From assembly GCA_030765055.1 (NCBI GenBank), contig CM060947.1:106707894-106771893 (forward strand): a DNA stretch of 64,000 nt, in the 5' to 3' direction. Under the pieces are notes generated by a model, which saw nothing but the letters and a program-made list of their open reading frames with translations, was not told the origin of the DNA and did not search any database. Shown here one piece after another: positions 43,850-55,107 of this stretch. The translations under genes were made by a program, and so were the position numbers. This DNA is from Mantis religiosa (Eukaryota > Arthropoda > Insecta > Mantodea > Mantidae). The first letter of the stretch is position 1. The number at the start of each line of letters is the position of its first letter.

Positions 43850-44740
43850 AATGCTTTTGTTTGAATATTTTCGTAATTTGTTACATAAAGAAAAATTCTT
43901 GTCATGATAAAGTAAATATATTGAAAATTTTATGTGTGTACATATTCATGCCATGAAATATTGATACATTAAATGTTTAAAAACACTTTATTTTTCAGTC
44001 TTATTAATCCTAATACCCTTTTTTTTTTTTTCCCTGTGCTACTACCATTAGTATATTAGGTGCAGATTATGAATTACTTGGCTAAATTGAAGTATGGTAC
44101 ATTGAAGCCTGCATGTGAGTATTTTTGATTTTGAAATTAAATGCATTATTCTATTTGTACTATCTGGTTTGACCTGATGATTTTGCAAGAAAATAAAAAA
44201 ATAAAAAATTAATAATTATAGAACCCTGAAATAGCGCAGTCTGAAATAGTGCGGATCTAGATTTAATGCGATAAAAGTTTGTCCACTTGAAAAAAATATT
44301 GAAGTTAATTACATATATATATATTATTTGGAATGTTGAGATAAATATATTCCGCAAACAGAGGTTCTGCGGTGTAATTTTCACCACCAGCTTATCATTG
44401 ACACTGGCCATTGGATTCCAGAAAAGTAATGAATGATACCACTGTTCTTAGCCTTGTCTTTTTCATCAGCTCATATAATTCCGCTGAATGAAATCATGCA
44501 CTGCAAATGGGCAGGAAAGGGGGAATGTAGTGATGTCTGGATCATAGGCACGGTCCTTGCTAATTCAATGGTTGTTTTTGTTTGTGCAGCATGCTATTGA
44601 AGACATAATTAGAGATTTAGGATAAGGAGTTAGTATAGCAAATTTGTCAGACTAGATAATTGTATAAATTAAGCCATCAGTATGCTTATAAATTAGGAAT
44701 AAAAGCATTAGACAGTAAAGTCGAGAAAATATTTTAAATG
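43850..44740. other. AT-rich intergenic sequence
   Basis: No gene recognised. The minus-strand frame 44160-44411 has no domain. Confidence 0.4.
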
Positions 44741-44749
44741 TTGGAGCAA

Positions 44750-46085
44750 ACATGAAGGAAGGAGCTAAAAGCAAAGAACTGGTTACATCAGAAGAATTTT
44801 TCAAAAAGATTCTAAAAGCTGAAGTGTACATCAGATGACAAGTGTGTCAGAAAGAACAGTAAAAAGAATTGTTAATGCAAACAAAATGAAAATCAGAGTG
44901 CATCTTTGGAACTGTAGGTAAAAAGCATAGCGTTTCGAAATGAGTAATAGAACTAAATGACTTTGACAAATATGTCAGAAGAGCCACTCAAAATTTTTAT
45001 GTTAAGGAAGAAAGGTGCTCCTACAGTAGCTAAATTATTATTTTAAGAGAAGGCATTAACATTCAGGGCAGTAAGTCATCCTTATACAGAATAGTGTGAC
45101 TTTGTGGGTTTGTAGAATTAAAAGTCAAGTTTGCAGAAATTCAAAGTGCTCTTTATTTCTGTAGAAAGTCACTTTTGTACAGCTGTGAGCAGCAGAACAA
45201 CGTAACTTAAAAAAACGAAACATCAAGGTCGTCTGCCACACATCCACAAACCAAATAATTCACTTTCAAATCACTACACATGCACGATTATCAGTTCTTG
45301 ACTCGGTACAGTTCAAATGTCCACACACAATAAACAGCTCACTGGCTCGCAACTGCAACTCCTAGCAGCTCCCTGTTGACCAACTCACAACTCCCACTGC
45401 CGTATATATACTTAAGTCGCTGTTTCTCGAAGACTGCTGAAGTTTCTCGAAAGCTGCCAAAGCTTCACGGCCTTTCGTGGTGCAGCGAGAACGTCCAGAC
45501 TATCTCCATCTCTTTCTGATGCTGTCTCTCTCTTTCAGCAAGTGCCCAGAGGTGATCAGTCCGCGTGCATGGCTTGGGCACTATCTGTCTTATGCTCCCC
45601 GCTTCTATCTCTCCCGGTGCTCATCTACACAGCAGCAAAACAATGCCTCGCGACAATAGTGCGGGAACTGGTTTTTAAATGAAGAAACAAATGGAATATG
45701 CTTGTAGGAAAGCATGACATTTGTTCTAAACATTACTGGGAAGAAGACAAGTCTATGTGGTATTGAACAACTTAATTTCAACTACAGTATCTGCAATTAT
45801 GATTGAATTAATACAAATTAATTTGTACAACTAATTCAGCCAGGTAAATTGTGTGGACATTTTTCTGCAAGGACTGCACCACATTTATAACAAATATGTT
45901 ATCTGAGTGACATGAAACTGACACAATTTGCTTAATGCTGTCCACAACAAGAATGACAATGAAGAACAAGATGACGGTGAAGAAGATGGTGAAAATGTTG
46001 TGGAGGCGGAAGAAAACATCCTGAATGTTAGTGAAGTGATAACTCATTTAAACAATGTGATACTATGGATGGACCAGGTAAAATG
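44750..46085 (+). pseudogene. decayed DNA-transposase-like ORF, split by a solo LTR
   Basis: Left part (44750-45090) reads like an N-terminal DNA-binding region: CQKEQ/KELLMQ in shifted frames, FGTVGKKHSVSK, LNDFDKYVRRATQNFYVKEE. This resembles repeated arthropod transposase-like proteins (GTPGKK..SK, L-DDFD, RRT...FY). Right part (45930-46085) reads NEEQDDGEEDGENVVEAEEN then EVITHLNNVILWMDQ, like the acidic C-terminus of pogo/Tigger-type transposases. Whether the two halves belong to one element is uncertain. A solo LTR lies between them. Confidence 0.45.
45095..45655 (-). mobile_element. solo LTR (Ty3/gypsy-like) with 4-bp target duplication
   Basis: The 561-bp unit starts TGTGAC and ends GCGACA, so both ends fit 5'-TG...CA-3'. 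It is flanked by ATAG at 45091-45094 and 45656-45659. Read on the minus strand it has a TATA box (GTATATATAC at 45403-45414) and, about 250 bp further, AATAAA (complement TTTATT near 45153), the U3-R-U5 order of an LTR. No internal domain remains. A 4-bp duplication fits Ty3/gypsy. GC is higher than in the flanks. Confidence 0.85.
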
Positions 46086-46228
46086 AATTACAGCATTCAT
46101 CTCCATCTTGTCACAATATGCAGAGAGAGAAAACATAGTGCATCACTGCGTCTAACAAATGGATGGTTAAACAGAAATAAAGTGGTTAAACCATCTCCCC
46201 CAACAACCACGTTATTTCGGGCTTCTAC
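46086..46228. other. short spacer
   Basis: No gene recognised; open frames here on both strands are created by the following trinucleotide repeat. Confidence 0.4.
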
Positions 46229-46318
46229 GGTGGTGGTGGTGGTGGTGGTGGCGGTGGTGGTGGCGGCGGCGCCGGCGGCGGCGGTGGTGGTGGTGGTGGT
46301 GGTGGTGGTGGTGGTGGT
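46229..46318 (+). repeat. GGT/GGC trinucleotide microsatellite
   Basis: Ninety bases of GGT with an inner GGC/GCC patch. It produces poly-Val or poly-Thr frames that are not genes. G-rich strand could form quadruplexes. Confidence 0.95.
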
Positions 46319-46434
46319 AAAATAATGCAAATGCTTCTGTAGGGTATATTTAATGTAATGTGTAAGTGACCTATAAGAACATATAATGAGGGTCTCTGCT
46401 GATACCGAAAATGCTAAGAGACACATTGGCAGTT

Positions 46435-46915
46435 ACATTCTCGAAAAATCTGATGTGTTGCATTCTACGCTTGTAGATACTATTCTTACGCATGCCTGTT
46501 CCTGTATCTACTTCATGTTAATTGAGATAAACATTATCTTATTGCAAGCTTTATCTATGTGCAAGCGGGTATGAGAATGGAATTGGCTTTAAGCAATATT
46601 CCAATCTATTAAAAAGATTGCTACATTTTTTGTGCAGTAACATTTTGTTTATCTCTTTTGTTTTACCAGTTGTGCAAAAGTCATTCAGAATGAAAAAGAC
46701 TTCTGGGGACAAGCCCGGAAAGTTCAAGATTTGCATTTCATATGTCATGAAAGTATCTTAATGGTATTTTAGTTAAAATTGTTAGAGCCCTTTTTAAGAA
46801 AAACTGTTTGAAAAATTTTCTATGTAAAGAGTAGTCTGCGATGGAGATTTTCTTGAAAATGTTTGTGTCGCATCCTTGGAAGGTACTGAACTTAGTACTA
46901 TATGGACCTTTTCCT
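46435..46915 (+). repeat. diverged duplication, copy 1
   Basis: Shares ordered blocks with 47625-48240: AAATCTGATGTGTTGCA, TCATGTTAATTGA, TATCTTATTGC, AAAGTCATTCAGAATG, GAAAGTATCTTAA-like and TTGGAAGGTACTGAACTTA-like. Non-coding as far as I can tell. Confidence 0.65.
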
Positions 46916-46946
46916 CAAAAAGCTTTTTTTTAGATTATTTATATAT

Positions 46947-47016
46947 GATTATTATTATTATTATATTATTATTATTATTATTATTATTTTATTATTATTT
47001 TATTGTTATTGTTATT
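46947..47016 (+). repeat. ATT trinucleotide microsatellite
   Basis: About 70 bases of ATT/TTA with minor interruptions. Confidence 0.9.
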
Positions 47017-47624
47017 CAGGAAGTCTCAAAACATATTTCCAGTAAAATCTTATCAAATTGTTTGTGAAATGCAGTACCTTTTCTATAAATAATGTACGTG
47101 GTAGAGGAAGGGAAAAATGGGATGAAATATCTGTATAACATTTCTCTGTTTCAAATTGAAAGTTCGGATGATGGTTCATGAGAGATTTTAATTAAAACTT
47201 ATTTTTTGAATAAGTTACTGTTTTCTATAGTTGAGTCGTGGAATCCTCTGTGGAGAACATTCAATTCACTAAATAATTGGAGGTAGGAGAGTTTCTACAT
47301 ATTCCTCTTTCATTTCTTGGTGTCCTTTCTTTCAGGGTCTTGATTCATTTGTGTGTTGTAAGTAATTTTGAAGTTGTGAACATAACATGTATCTAGTTTC
47401 AGCTATGCAATACGATTGAATATCTTCATATGAATAAATTTGTTCTTGAATAGGAGAGGCGGGTATATAATTTGCAAAAGTGACAAGTTAGTAGCACTAG
47501 AGAGCAGATGTATTTAAACAGTAAGTTGTAAGGTGTAGAAAAGAAGCAGTAAAGGGCGCAGAAATGTAAGTGTACAAAACAAAAATTAGTAGCTCTGGTA
47601 GCATGAAAGGAACAGGAAATAAAA
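47017..47624. other. AT-rich spacer between duplicate copies
   Basis: No gene recognised. Confidence 0.4.
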
Positions 47625-48240
47625 AATCTGATGTGTTGCAATTAAATAACTTTAGCTACTCTTGTGTAAATTATAAGCATATTCCTTTATCCTCCTCATG
47701 TTAATTGAAATAAGCATATGCAGAAATTATCTTATTGCTAATTTTCTTGTAGGTGCAAAAGGAATATGGGAGTACTGTTGGCTTTAAGTAATAGTGAGGT
47801 CTTAGGAGCACAGCTGGTTGCTATTTAATGGCTTTGAAATTATATTCTCTTTGCATATTTGAGAATTATAAAAAGAAAAGTTTTTCTATTTTTGAACAAT
47901 ACTACCATTGGAAAATTGAAACATACCAAACAATATCTCAAATGGTTCACTAAAATAAATTACACTTTTGGTGTAGTAAGAGTTTGTCTCTTATCTATAG
48001 TTTGCCAGCAATGGAAAAGTCATTCAGAATGTAGAGAACTAGGATATTTCCTGGAAATTCAAAATATACATTTCATTTGCAGTAAAAGTATCTTAAACAC
48101 ATTTTAATTAAAATTGTTAGTGTTTTTATTAAATCAAAGTTTTCAAAAGGTGTTCTATGTGAAGAATAGTATGTTGTGGGAGAATTTCCTTCAAAATCTG
48201 TGAGTCACAATCTTTGAAGGTGCTGAACTTAAATACCAAA
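47625..48240 (+). repeat. diverged duplication, copy 2
   Basis: Colinear with 46435-46915 but about 130 bp longer. It ends shortly before the mariner at 48276. Confidence 0.65.
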
Positions 48241-48275
48241 TTAAGTATCTAACTTTTTGTTGTTAGGTTGTGCTA

Positions 48276-49130
48276 CAAGGGCTGTTCAGTAAAGAATGAT
48301 CATAACTTTTTTACGGTCATAATTTTTTGCACTAAAATTCAATGTTATTATATTCTGTTAGCTTAATGGGAAACAAACACGCCATAGTAGTTTCATTGTT
48401 GGTACTCCTGGTTCCCGCCTGTGAGAAACAGGCAAGTTCAGACATGTTCAGGATCGCCTACCGCTGCAATGGAGGTAACATGCAGTTAAAGTTGATAGAG
48501 GAAGATCAAACGTAATCACTGCTGATGAAACTTGGCTACATCATTTTGATCCAAATATCCTTCATCACCAACCCCCAAAAAAGCAAAAGTGGTTGCTTCT
48601 GCTGGGAAAGTTGTGTTCATCTCATTCTTTGATATTCATGGAATGGTTTATCAGCATGTTGTACCTGCACACACATCTACAATGTGACAATACTACAGGG
48701 ATGTCCTGAAAACATTGCAAGTCCATATCAGGTGCAAAAGACCACATTTCCGTGAAGCAGGCTGAATGCTGCACCACGATAATGCGCGGCTGCATATTGC
48801 CGATGTTATTGCTGAATATCTTGCAAAAATCAACGTGAAGTGCATCCCTCACCCTCCCTATAGTCTGGATTTAGCCGCATGTAACTTTTTTGTATTCCCT
48901 AACTTGAAGAAATGCCTTCGTGGGAGGCATTATCCATTATCAGAAGCAGTGGTGAAGGCTGCAGAGGCGATTTTAAAGGATCTCTCAAAAATATTTTCCA
49001 GCATGTCTTCGAAGACTGGTAGAAATGCTGGGACAAGTGCATCATGAGAAGGACCATCAAAATTATGAGGATGAGTAATGGTACGTTATCAAAAAAAAAA
49101 TTATGATCATTCTTTATTGAACAGCCCTCG
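48276..49130 (+). mobile_element. mariner element, internally deleted, TIRs and TA sites intact
   Basis: Inverted termini (GGGCTGTTCAGTAAAGAATG at left; mirrored at 49101-49128) are bordered by TA at 48274-48275 and 49131-49132. The 855-bp length is short for a mariner (about 1.3 kb). Transposase pieces on + : ITADETWLHHFDPNI (first Asp, 48515-48560), then after frame shifts LHHDNARLHIADVIAEYLAK (second Asp, 48768) and HPPYSLDLAACNFFVFPNLK (third Asp, 48850-48910), the mariner DD34D set. The N-terminal DNA-binding domain is deleted. Confidence 0.9.
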
Positions 49131-49132
49131 TA

Positions 49133-49580
49133 TTTAAAGGTTGTGCACACACCTAGGCACCTTCTAAAAATACTTTTCTTTTAGTTTCAGGAGTCCCAAA
49201 ACATGCATTACTTCTGTTGAAATCTTGGTGTTAAATAAGATGATGCAACTGAATTTCTGGGTTAGGATGCTGCTGTCCCCCAGCAGATGTAGCTGTGTCC
49301 TGTTTTCGGGAATGGTGTCGATGTTTAGGGTCATGCAGTGTCTCAATCTGAGCTTTTGTTCGGTTCTGGAGTCTCAGGATGAGTAATTCCTTTAATGGCT
49401 GTTGCAGTCGAAGCATGAATATCCCTCACCTGGTCTCAGACGGGAATAGTAACTAATTTACTCAAAGAAACGAAATAATCATTGACCTTCTGTTAAATAT
49501 TCCAATTTTTAATTCAATATTAAGTTAACAAAAATGCGTAACATAAATTAATAAATAATTTTATAAACATTGGTTTCCTT
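49133..49580. other. unassigned sequence
   Basis: A minus-strand frame (49416-49231) is compositionally protein-like (RLQNRTKAQIETLHDPKHR) but short and without a domain I recognise. It may be a retroelement scrap. Confidence 0.3.
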
Positions 49581-49584
49581 CACA

Positions 49585-49780
49585 ATATTAACTTGAAATC
49601 AAGTTCCGTCACATGGATAAGGTTTTGTTTTTTAACTCGACATCCATACACAGAATAATGCTAACTCTGGCTGGTCTGAAATTATTGAATTTACCATTGC
49701 TATGATAATTTAATAAATTCTCATTGGTTCACGTCTTCTTTGGTGAACCACTTTTCTTTGCCATATTAGATAATTTACAT
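49585..49780 (-). repeat. repeat shared with 30385-30600, inverted
   Basis: The minus strand carries, in order, CCAATGAGAA, CATAGCAATGG, AATTCAATAATTTCAGA, TGTGTATGGA and GAACTTGATTTCAAGTTA, all found on the + strand at 30.4-30.6 kb next to LINE coding. Probably the 5' UTR or promoter part of that LINE. Confidence 0.7.
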
Positions 49781-50240
49781 ATTCTTTTTTTTTATACCGA
49801 AATTAAAGGATTGCAATAAGTAAACAATAGTAATGGATTTGAAAGGAATGTATATTTGTGTGGAACGCGTGCAGGTGCAGTTGAGTCGAATAGCAATTGG
49901 GTTGAATAGTGTTTCAACAAAAGAAACGTAAGAAACAATGTTCCTAGCAGGGTTCTAAAGGAATAGCACTTGACTGTATTTGGAAAGGTATTCTTCGGAC
50001 CCTTAATAATGGCATGACCGAGACTAATAATCACAATGGACAAAATAGTCACAAAGGGAATCTTTGTATGAAAAGAGGGCTTCCAGAAGTAAAAGTTACA
50101 CACACCCACGCACAGCTGTGTATAGTGTAAAGATTGGAAAAATTAGGGTTGAGAATAGGGAGAAATGGAAATAGAGAAATGAGATAAAAGGAATTCCTTT
50201 CTTGGAAGTGTTTAAAACAGTGTTGTTTTGATAAATTAAC

Positions 50241-50319
50241 TTTAAAGAGTCGATTAATGACACTAAACAACACTTTTAAAGTAAGTGTTGTTTAGTGTCA
50301 TTAATCGACTCTCTTTAAA
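50241..50319. repeat. near-perfect 35-bp-arm hairpin
   Basis: Arms 50241-50275 and 50283-50319 (GAGTCGATTAATGACACTAA and its complement) differ only by a 2-base indel, with a 7-base loop. No coding or known TIR was recognised. Confidence 0.85.
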
Positions 50320-50449
50320 GGGATAAAAGGACTTAATGGAAGGGCATTAAGCAGATCAAAGACCAGTAAGAAAGAGTGAGTATCTTGGAGGATGGGGAAA
50401 GTGGTAGAGCTTTTCTACTAGAAGATTTAGAAATAAGTTTGGTTCTTCT

Positions 50450-51130
50450 ACATGACAGAGTGTTGAGGTATATTGACTTTCAGTAGCGAGCAGTTCATTT
50501 GTTTGCTATCATGTTTACTACAAGAGCTAAATATTTGCAACTTGGCATATAGTAAGTTACAAATAGAGCAGTTGGGAACTGTGTGTGCATGTGTGGTTTG
50601 CCAGTTAATTATTATAACATGTAAATCACTTTTGCAGCTGCGTGTTTTGTGAACATAATGGGATTTTGATTTGCTCTCCTTTCTCCTGTTACAATATTCA
50701 ATCTTGTTGTTAATGATTTCTTGTGCATGTCGATGTATGACATGTTGCAGTCCAGAAGACATGATTGCATTTAAACAGAGTGTGCATACATAGACTCGCC
50801 ATGCATGTGATAGGCTCGCGTTAACAACTTTGTTGTTTGCAAATTTTCTGGTGTGCTTCCATGCTTTAAGTAATAGGCCCCCTAAGACCTGTGATGAGGC
50901 TAATAACTGCTCTGTCTACCTTCTTTGTGAATATCTTATATCTCTCCACCCATGCAGTTGGTATAATAATCTAGAAGTTCACAGAGGTACCATTCTTTGT
51001 ACATGTTCCTTCATTGTTGCTATAGTTTCTCTATCACCCTCTTCCTCCAAATGTTGCCTTATGGGGTCCTTTGTTACAGCCAATATTGATTTTAGAAATC
51101 TTATTTGTGCAGCCTCTAGCCTTCACTTCT
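50450..51130 (-). pseudogene. possible C-terminal scrap of an RTE-like LINE
   Basis: Minus-strand frames give RFLKSILAVTKDPIRQHLEE (51115-51040), KEHVQRM and GWRDIRYSQRRWTEQ-like segments, which parallel MKFLRSVKGCTKRDLIRNE and RRSLGRPRKRWLEDF of the LINE at 51.2-53.4 kb. Heavily decayed. Could be chance similarity. Confidence 0.35.
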
Positions 51131-51899
51131 ATTTTGTAATTACTCATATTTTACATCTGTATTTTAAAGGTATTTTAACTATATCCTATGAATTCATGGT
51201 ATTATTTCTTTTCTTGGTAAGCTTACTTATAAATGAAATAGGAAATGGAGAGAGGCAAACAGTGTGGATAGTAATCATAAAACTGGAAGGAAAAGAGATA
51301 GTATCAAATACTTATATCAGAACCGCTTAACTCAACGATTACAAGAAATAACAACTATTGATGACATTGAAGAGGAATGGAGGAATATAAAAGGCTGCAT
51401 ATAAGAAGCTGCCAAAGAAGCACTAGGTAAAAAGAAAAAAATAAGAAGAAAGGGACTAAGAATGTGGAATGAAGAAATTGCAAAGGCAGTCGAGGAAAAA
51501 AGAAAGCTTATCATAGATACTTACAATTAAACACTGAGGAAACTAAACAAGCATATAAGGCAAAACGAAATATGGCTAAGAGTTTGGTGAGGAAATTAAA
51601 CGATGCATCATGGAATAAATTCATAGGAGTTGTGGAACACGACTTACATGGAAGACAGCTCTTTGCATATAACCTGCTGAAACATTTAAACCAAAATGAG
51701 AAAGATACAACATATTTAAGTATAATACCCGAGTCTAAATGGTAAGAACATTGCAAAGCTTTATGGTATGATGAAAATGCGGAGATAAATAATGAAAACG
51801 CAGAAGGCAATGTCACATATGAAGGAGATGTAATTTTAATTGAAGAATTAGAAGCACTCATAAAAACTAAAAATAGGAAAGCAACGGGTCAAGATGGAT

Positions 51900-53404
51900 T
51901 AAATGCAGAGTTATTTAAATATGGGGAGTTATTGCTACATTTCTATAATGTGTGCTGGAGGAAGCAATGCATCCCAGAAAATTGGCTTATAGCCCAAACC
52001 ATCTCTATCTTTAAGAGAGGGAAACGAAATGACTGTAGCAATTACAGAGGAATATATTTACTGGATACGGCCTATAAAATGTTTGCTAAAATAATAAACA
52101 AAACGTTGCAGAATATAGCTGAATGTCTTCTCTCGGAAGAACAAAGTGGATTTAGAAGAGGCAGATCCTGTGTAGATAACATTTTTATTGTTAAACAACT
52201 AATTGAAAAACATAGGGAGTTTAATAAAGAAATGCATAATGCGTTTGTTGACTTTGAAAAAGCCTTCGATAGGGTAAACCGATGCAAAATGTGGCAAATA
52301 TTGGAAGAACGAGGATACCCACAACAATTAGTAAAAATGATACAATGCTTCTACTTCCAAACAAAAATAAATGTGAGGAACAATGGTAAAATTTCTAAAA
52401 AAATTATTACTAATTAGGGTGTCAGACAAGGGTGTACTTTATCACCTACACTTTTTAGTATTTATATTGACGACCTAGTGTGAAAATGGAAGCAGCTAGT
52501 GAATGTAGGTTTTAAAATTTCAAATAAAAACTTTTTAAATATTTAATTGTTTGCTGACGACTTAGTTATTATACAAAATAGCGAGTCTGCCCTGCAAAAA
52601 TCTATTTTTAAACATAGTGAACTTTGTAAGCAATATAATATGAAAATTTCTTTTATAAAATCAAAGGTAATGACATTCATTGGGAAAGAGTCAATTAGAA
52701 CAAAAATAGTTATAAATAATCGTTGAGTTGAACAGGTAAACCAATTTAACTACTTGGGAACTGATGTTAGTTATGACAAGGAATATGATGTCTACAATAA
52801 AATATGCAAATTTCAAAGATTGTGTGGAACAATAAATAGAACATTTAGAAACAAAATACGTAAAGAAACAAAATTAAAGTTCAAATTATAAACTTGGAAG
52901 AAGTGTAGGGACAGTGAAGCACAAATTAGTACAAAAGTGAATTCACTTTTGTACTAATTTGTGCTTCACTGTCCCTACGCTTCCAAGTTTATACTTTGAG
53001 TGATTAGGCCTACAAGTCTGAGAAGCATTTTCACTTTTGTACTAAAATTAAAGTTCTACAAAGTTATGGCTGTAGCTATACTGACATACGGAAGTGAGAC
53101 TTGGACGTTAACTAAAAAGCAACAGAGTAAAATACAGGCTTCAGAAATGAAATTCTTGAGAAGTGTGAAAGGATGCACGAAGAGGGACTTAATAAGAAAT
53201 GAAAATATAAGAGAAGAGCTGGACATTTTTAGTATGAATGATAGGTTAAAAGATCTCAAACAAAAATGGAAGGAACATGTTGAAAGAATGCCAGATAATA
53301 GACTTACAAAACAAATATTACAGTATCATCCTAAAGGTAGGAGATCATTGGGCAGACCCAGGAAACGATGGCTGGAGGACTTTGAAGGCAGAACAGGCAC
53401 TTGA
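51900..53404 (+). pseudogene. RTE-like LINE reverse transcriptase and C-terminus
   Basis: Motifs in order: PENWLIAQTISIFKRGKRND, NYRGIYLLDTAYKMFAKII, EQSGFRRGRSCVDNIFIVKQ, NAFVDFEKAFDRVNR (motif A, Asp present), GVRQGCTLSPTLFSIYIDDL (motif B; a TAG precedes it at 52416) and LFADDLVIIQ (motif C, FADD, 52545). After the inserted foldback: LTYGSETWTLTKKQQSKIQA, MKFLRSVKGCTKRDLIRNEN and RRSLGRPRKRWLEDF, the usual RTE C-terminus. Stops at 52416, 52482, 52543 and 52726 area break it. Confidence 0.82.
52883..53043. mobile_element. 161-bp foldback insertion with 13-bp target duplication
   Basis: AAAATTAAAGTTC occurs at 52870-52882 and 53044-53056. The insert starts with a 107-bp palindrome (52887-52993; centre GAATTC at 52939-52944; one mismatch and a 3-base indel), followed by about 50 bp of single-copy tail. 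The GTGAAGCACAAATTAGTAC arm resembles the terminal GTGAAGCACAAAATTAATAT of the PLE tails, so a PLE-derived foldback is possible. Confidence 0.85.
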
Positions 53405-53422
53405 TTGCCTATGCCATGAAGT

Positions 53423-53485
53423 GAAGAAGAAGAAGAAGAAGAAGAAGAAGAAGAAGAAGAAGAAGAAGAAGAAGAAGAAGAAGAA
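53423..53485 (+). repeat. GAA trinucleotide microsatellite
   Basis: About 21 GAA units at the 3' end of the RTE-like element. Confidence 0.95.
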
Positions 53486-54320
53486 AGAGAAGAGAGAAAC
53501 TTAGGAGTAAGAATAATATACATCCATGGATATATATTTCCACAATAATAGTATAACGTAACCTTCTTAATTTCGTTCAAAAAGGGGTAAGCCTACTTTA
53601 CTGTTGCTAACAAACAATTATGTTATGGGAGGGGGGGACCGTTTGTTACTCTCTTGGCATGCCCTTCATATACAGAGGACGGGGATGTTCGTAAATCACA
53701 AAGGGAACACAACATGAATCACTGAAAACAAAGTAATTTTGGATTCGTTACATTTATTACTAAGAACAGATCAAAAGAGGTACCTTTACAATGTCGCTAA
53801 CAACTTAGATTCTGCGGGCTTCCGGTGTTGGGGCACATGGTGTTTCCCTCCTAGCAACTACGTCCGTCTCTCGCCAGTTTATCTCACTTACAAACTGCCC
53901 CACGCTACGTGTTCAAAATCTTAACAAAAGCTTTGAGAGATTACATGCTGACTTACACTAACAGTGATTTCTCCTGAACTGAATGATGCAATGCTTTGTC
54001 ATCTTCATGATATGCAGCTGGTGACAGTCCATTGAATTATGACATCCTCAAGTATTGTGCTTCCCTTTTCTATGACTTAATAATCTCTAACTTTTAATAA
54101 CTACTTGCTAATAAAATCCATTTGCTACAATAGTGCATTTAAAGATTTAGAAAAAAATTAAATCTGTAAATATATTACCAAATTTATAATAAGGGAGATT
54201 TTAAGTGTCTTGCACTGGTTATGACACTAGCTTTTGTTTTCTAAATAACAGAGGAGATTAAGGCTGCAAATGCTTTGAAAAATTTAAATGAATCTGTCTC
54301 AAGCTTTGTTTAAAAAAGAT
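53486..54320. other. unassigned sequence
   Basis: GC-richer patch at 53800-53920 without recognised coding. No gene supported. Confidence 0.35.
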
Positions 54321-54324
54321 AATG

Positions 54325-54560
54325 CATAGATAGAGACAACCTGAAAAATTCAATGCCATGGCCGGGATTTGAACCATGGATTTTGTGGTTTCCGTCCAGT
54401 TGCTCTTACCTATTGAGCTACCATAGCCAACTTGCCATCATGACATTAAATTCTCCAGTTGACTCATATATTTTCCCGGTAAACCACTAGGGGCTCTTGT
54501 ATTCGACACACACCATTTGTATCTACTGCGACACAAGCTCACCACTTACTACTCAGAAGT
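54325..54560 (-). repeat. SINE family A, long copy
   Basis: Minus-strand tRNA-like head (GAGCTACC complement region at 54415; B-box complement GGGATTTGAACC at 54363), the ACATTAAATTCTCCAGTTGA block, and the distal CCACTAGGGGCTCTTG block. The most complete copy in the window on the head side. Confidence 0.7.
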
Positions 54561-55105
54561 TCAAAGTACTCAGCCCAAAAGGTAAATAAATTTACTGGGA
54601 TCCTGCTGACTTTAGCATACTAGTTTATATAGAAAATGAAGCTAGCTACAGTGAAGCAATGAATGTTATACAAATATAACAATTTGTATAATACCAGTTT
54701 ACAGTTTAAGTGTATTGTGAGCAAGAAATATTTTATAGTGGTAGATGAAAAGAAAGTATACTGTCGGTATTACTGGAATGTGCTGATATTAGAAATGAAA
54801 TATCTTTCTCACCGTCCCAAATGCAGGAAATCTTATAGCTCTCATGAAGTTCATTGAGATTAAGTAATATAGATATATCTAAAGTAGGGAAGTACTTGCG
54901 GAAACATCTAAAGGATTGCATGAAGATTAAAGTGTAATATTCATGGAGCAATGGCATTAATTAAAAATATTCTGAAAATATACAGATTTAGAATATTATT
55001 CTTTTCAGGAAACTCCAATAAACAATAATTGATGACAAAAGCTTTTTATTAGATTAATTCTGAGAAAATGATATGAGAAAGTTAGATCATTTAATTAAAA
55101 CCTTT
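54561..55105. other. AT-rich sequence without recognised feature
   Basis: Short frames at 54663-54857 (+) and 54733-54957 (-) show no domain. Confidence 0.4.
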
Positions 55106-55107
55106 TA

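Larger units (their letters stand above)
51230..53485 (+). mobile_element. RTE-like non-LTR retrotransposon remnant ending in a GAA tail
   Basis: A plus-strand LINE with coding from about 51250 (poorly preserved linker) through RT to a C-terminal region, ending in a (GAA)n microsatellite at 53423-53485. RTE-clade elements commonly end in microsatellite tails. A 161-bp foldback insertion with target duplication interrupts it at 52883. The apurinic endonuclease domain is missing. Confidence 0.8.

Noticed and set aside
46065..46426. Poly-valine and poly-threonine frames on both strands
   Set aside because: Produced by the GGT/GGC microsatellite; no other coding support.
53277..53580. Frames across the GAA repeat (poly-Lys, poly-Ser)
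   Set aside because: Microsatellite translation at the LINE 3' end.
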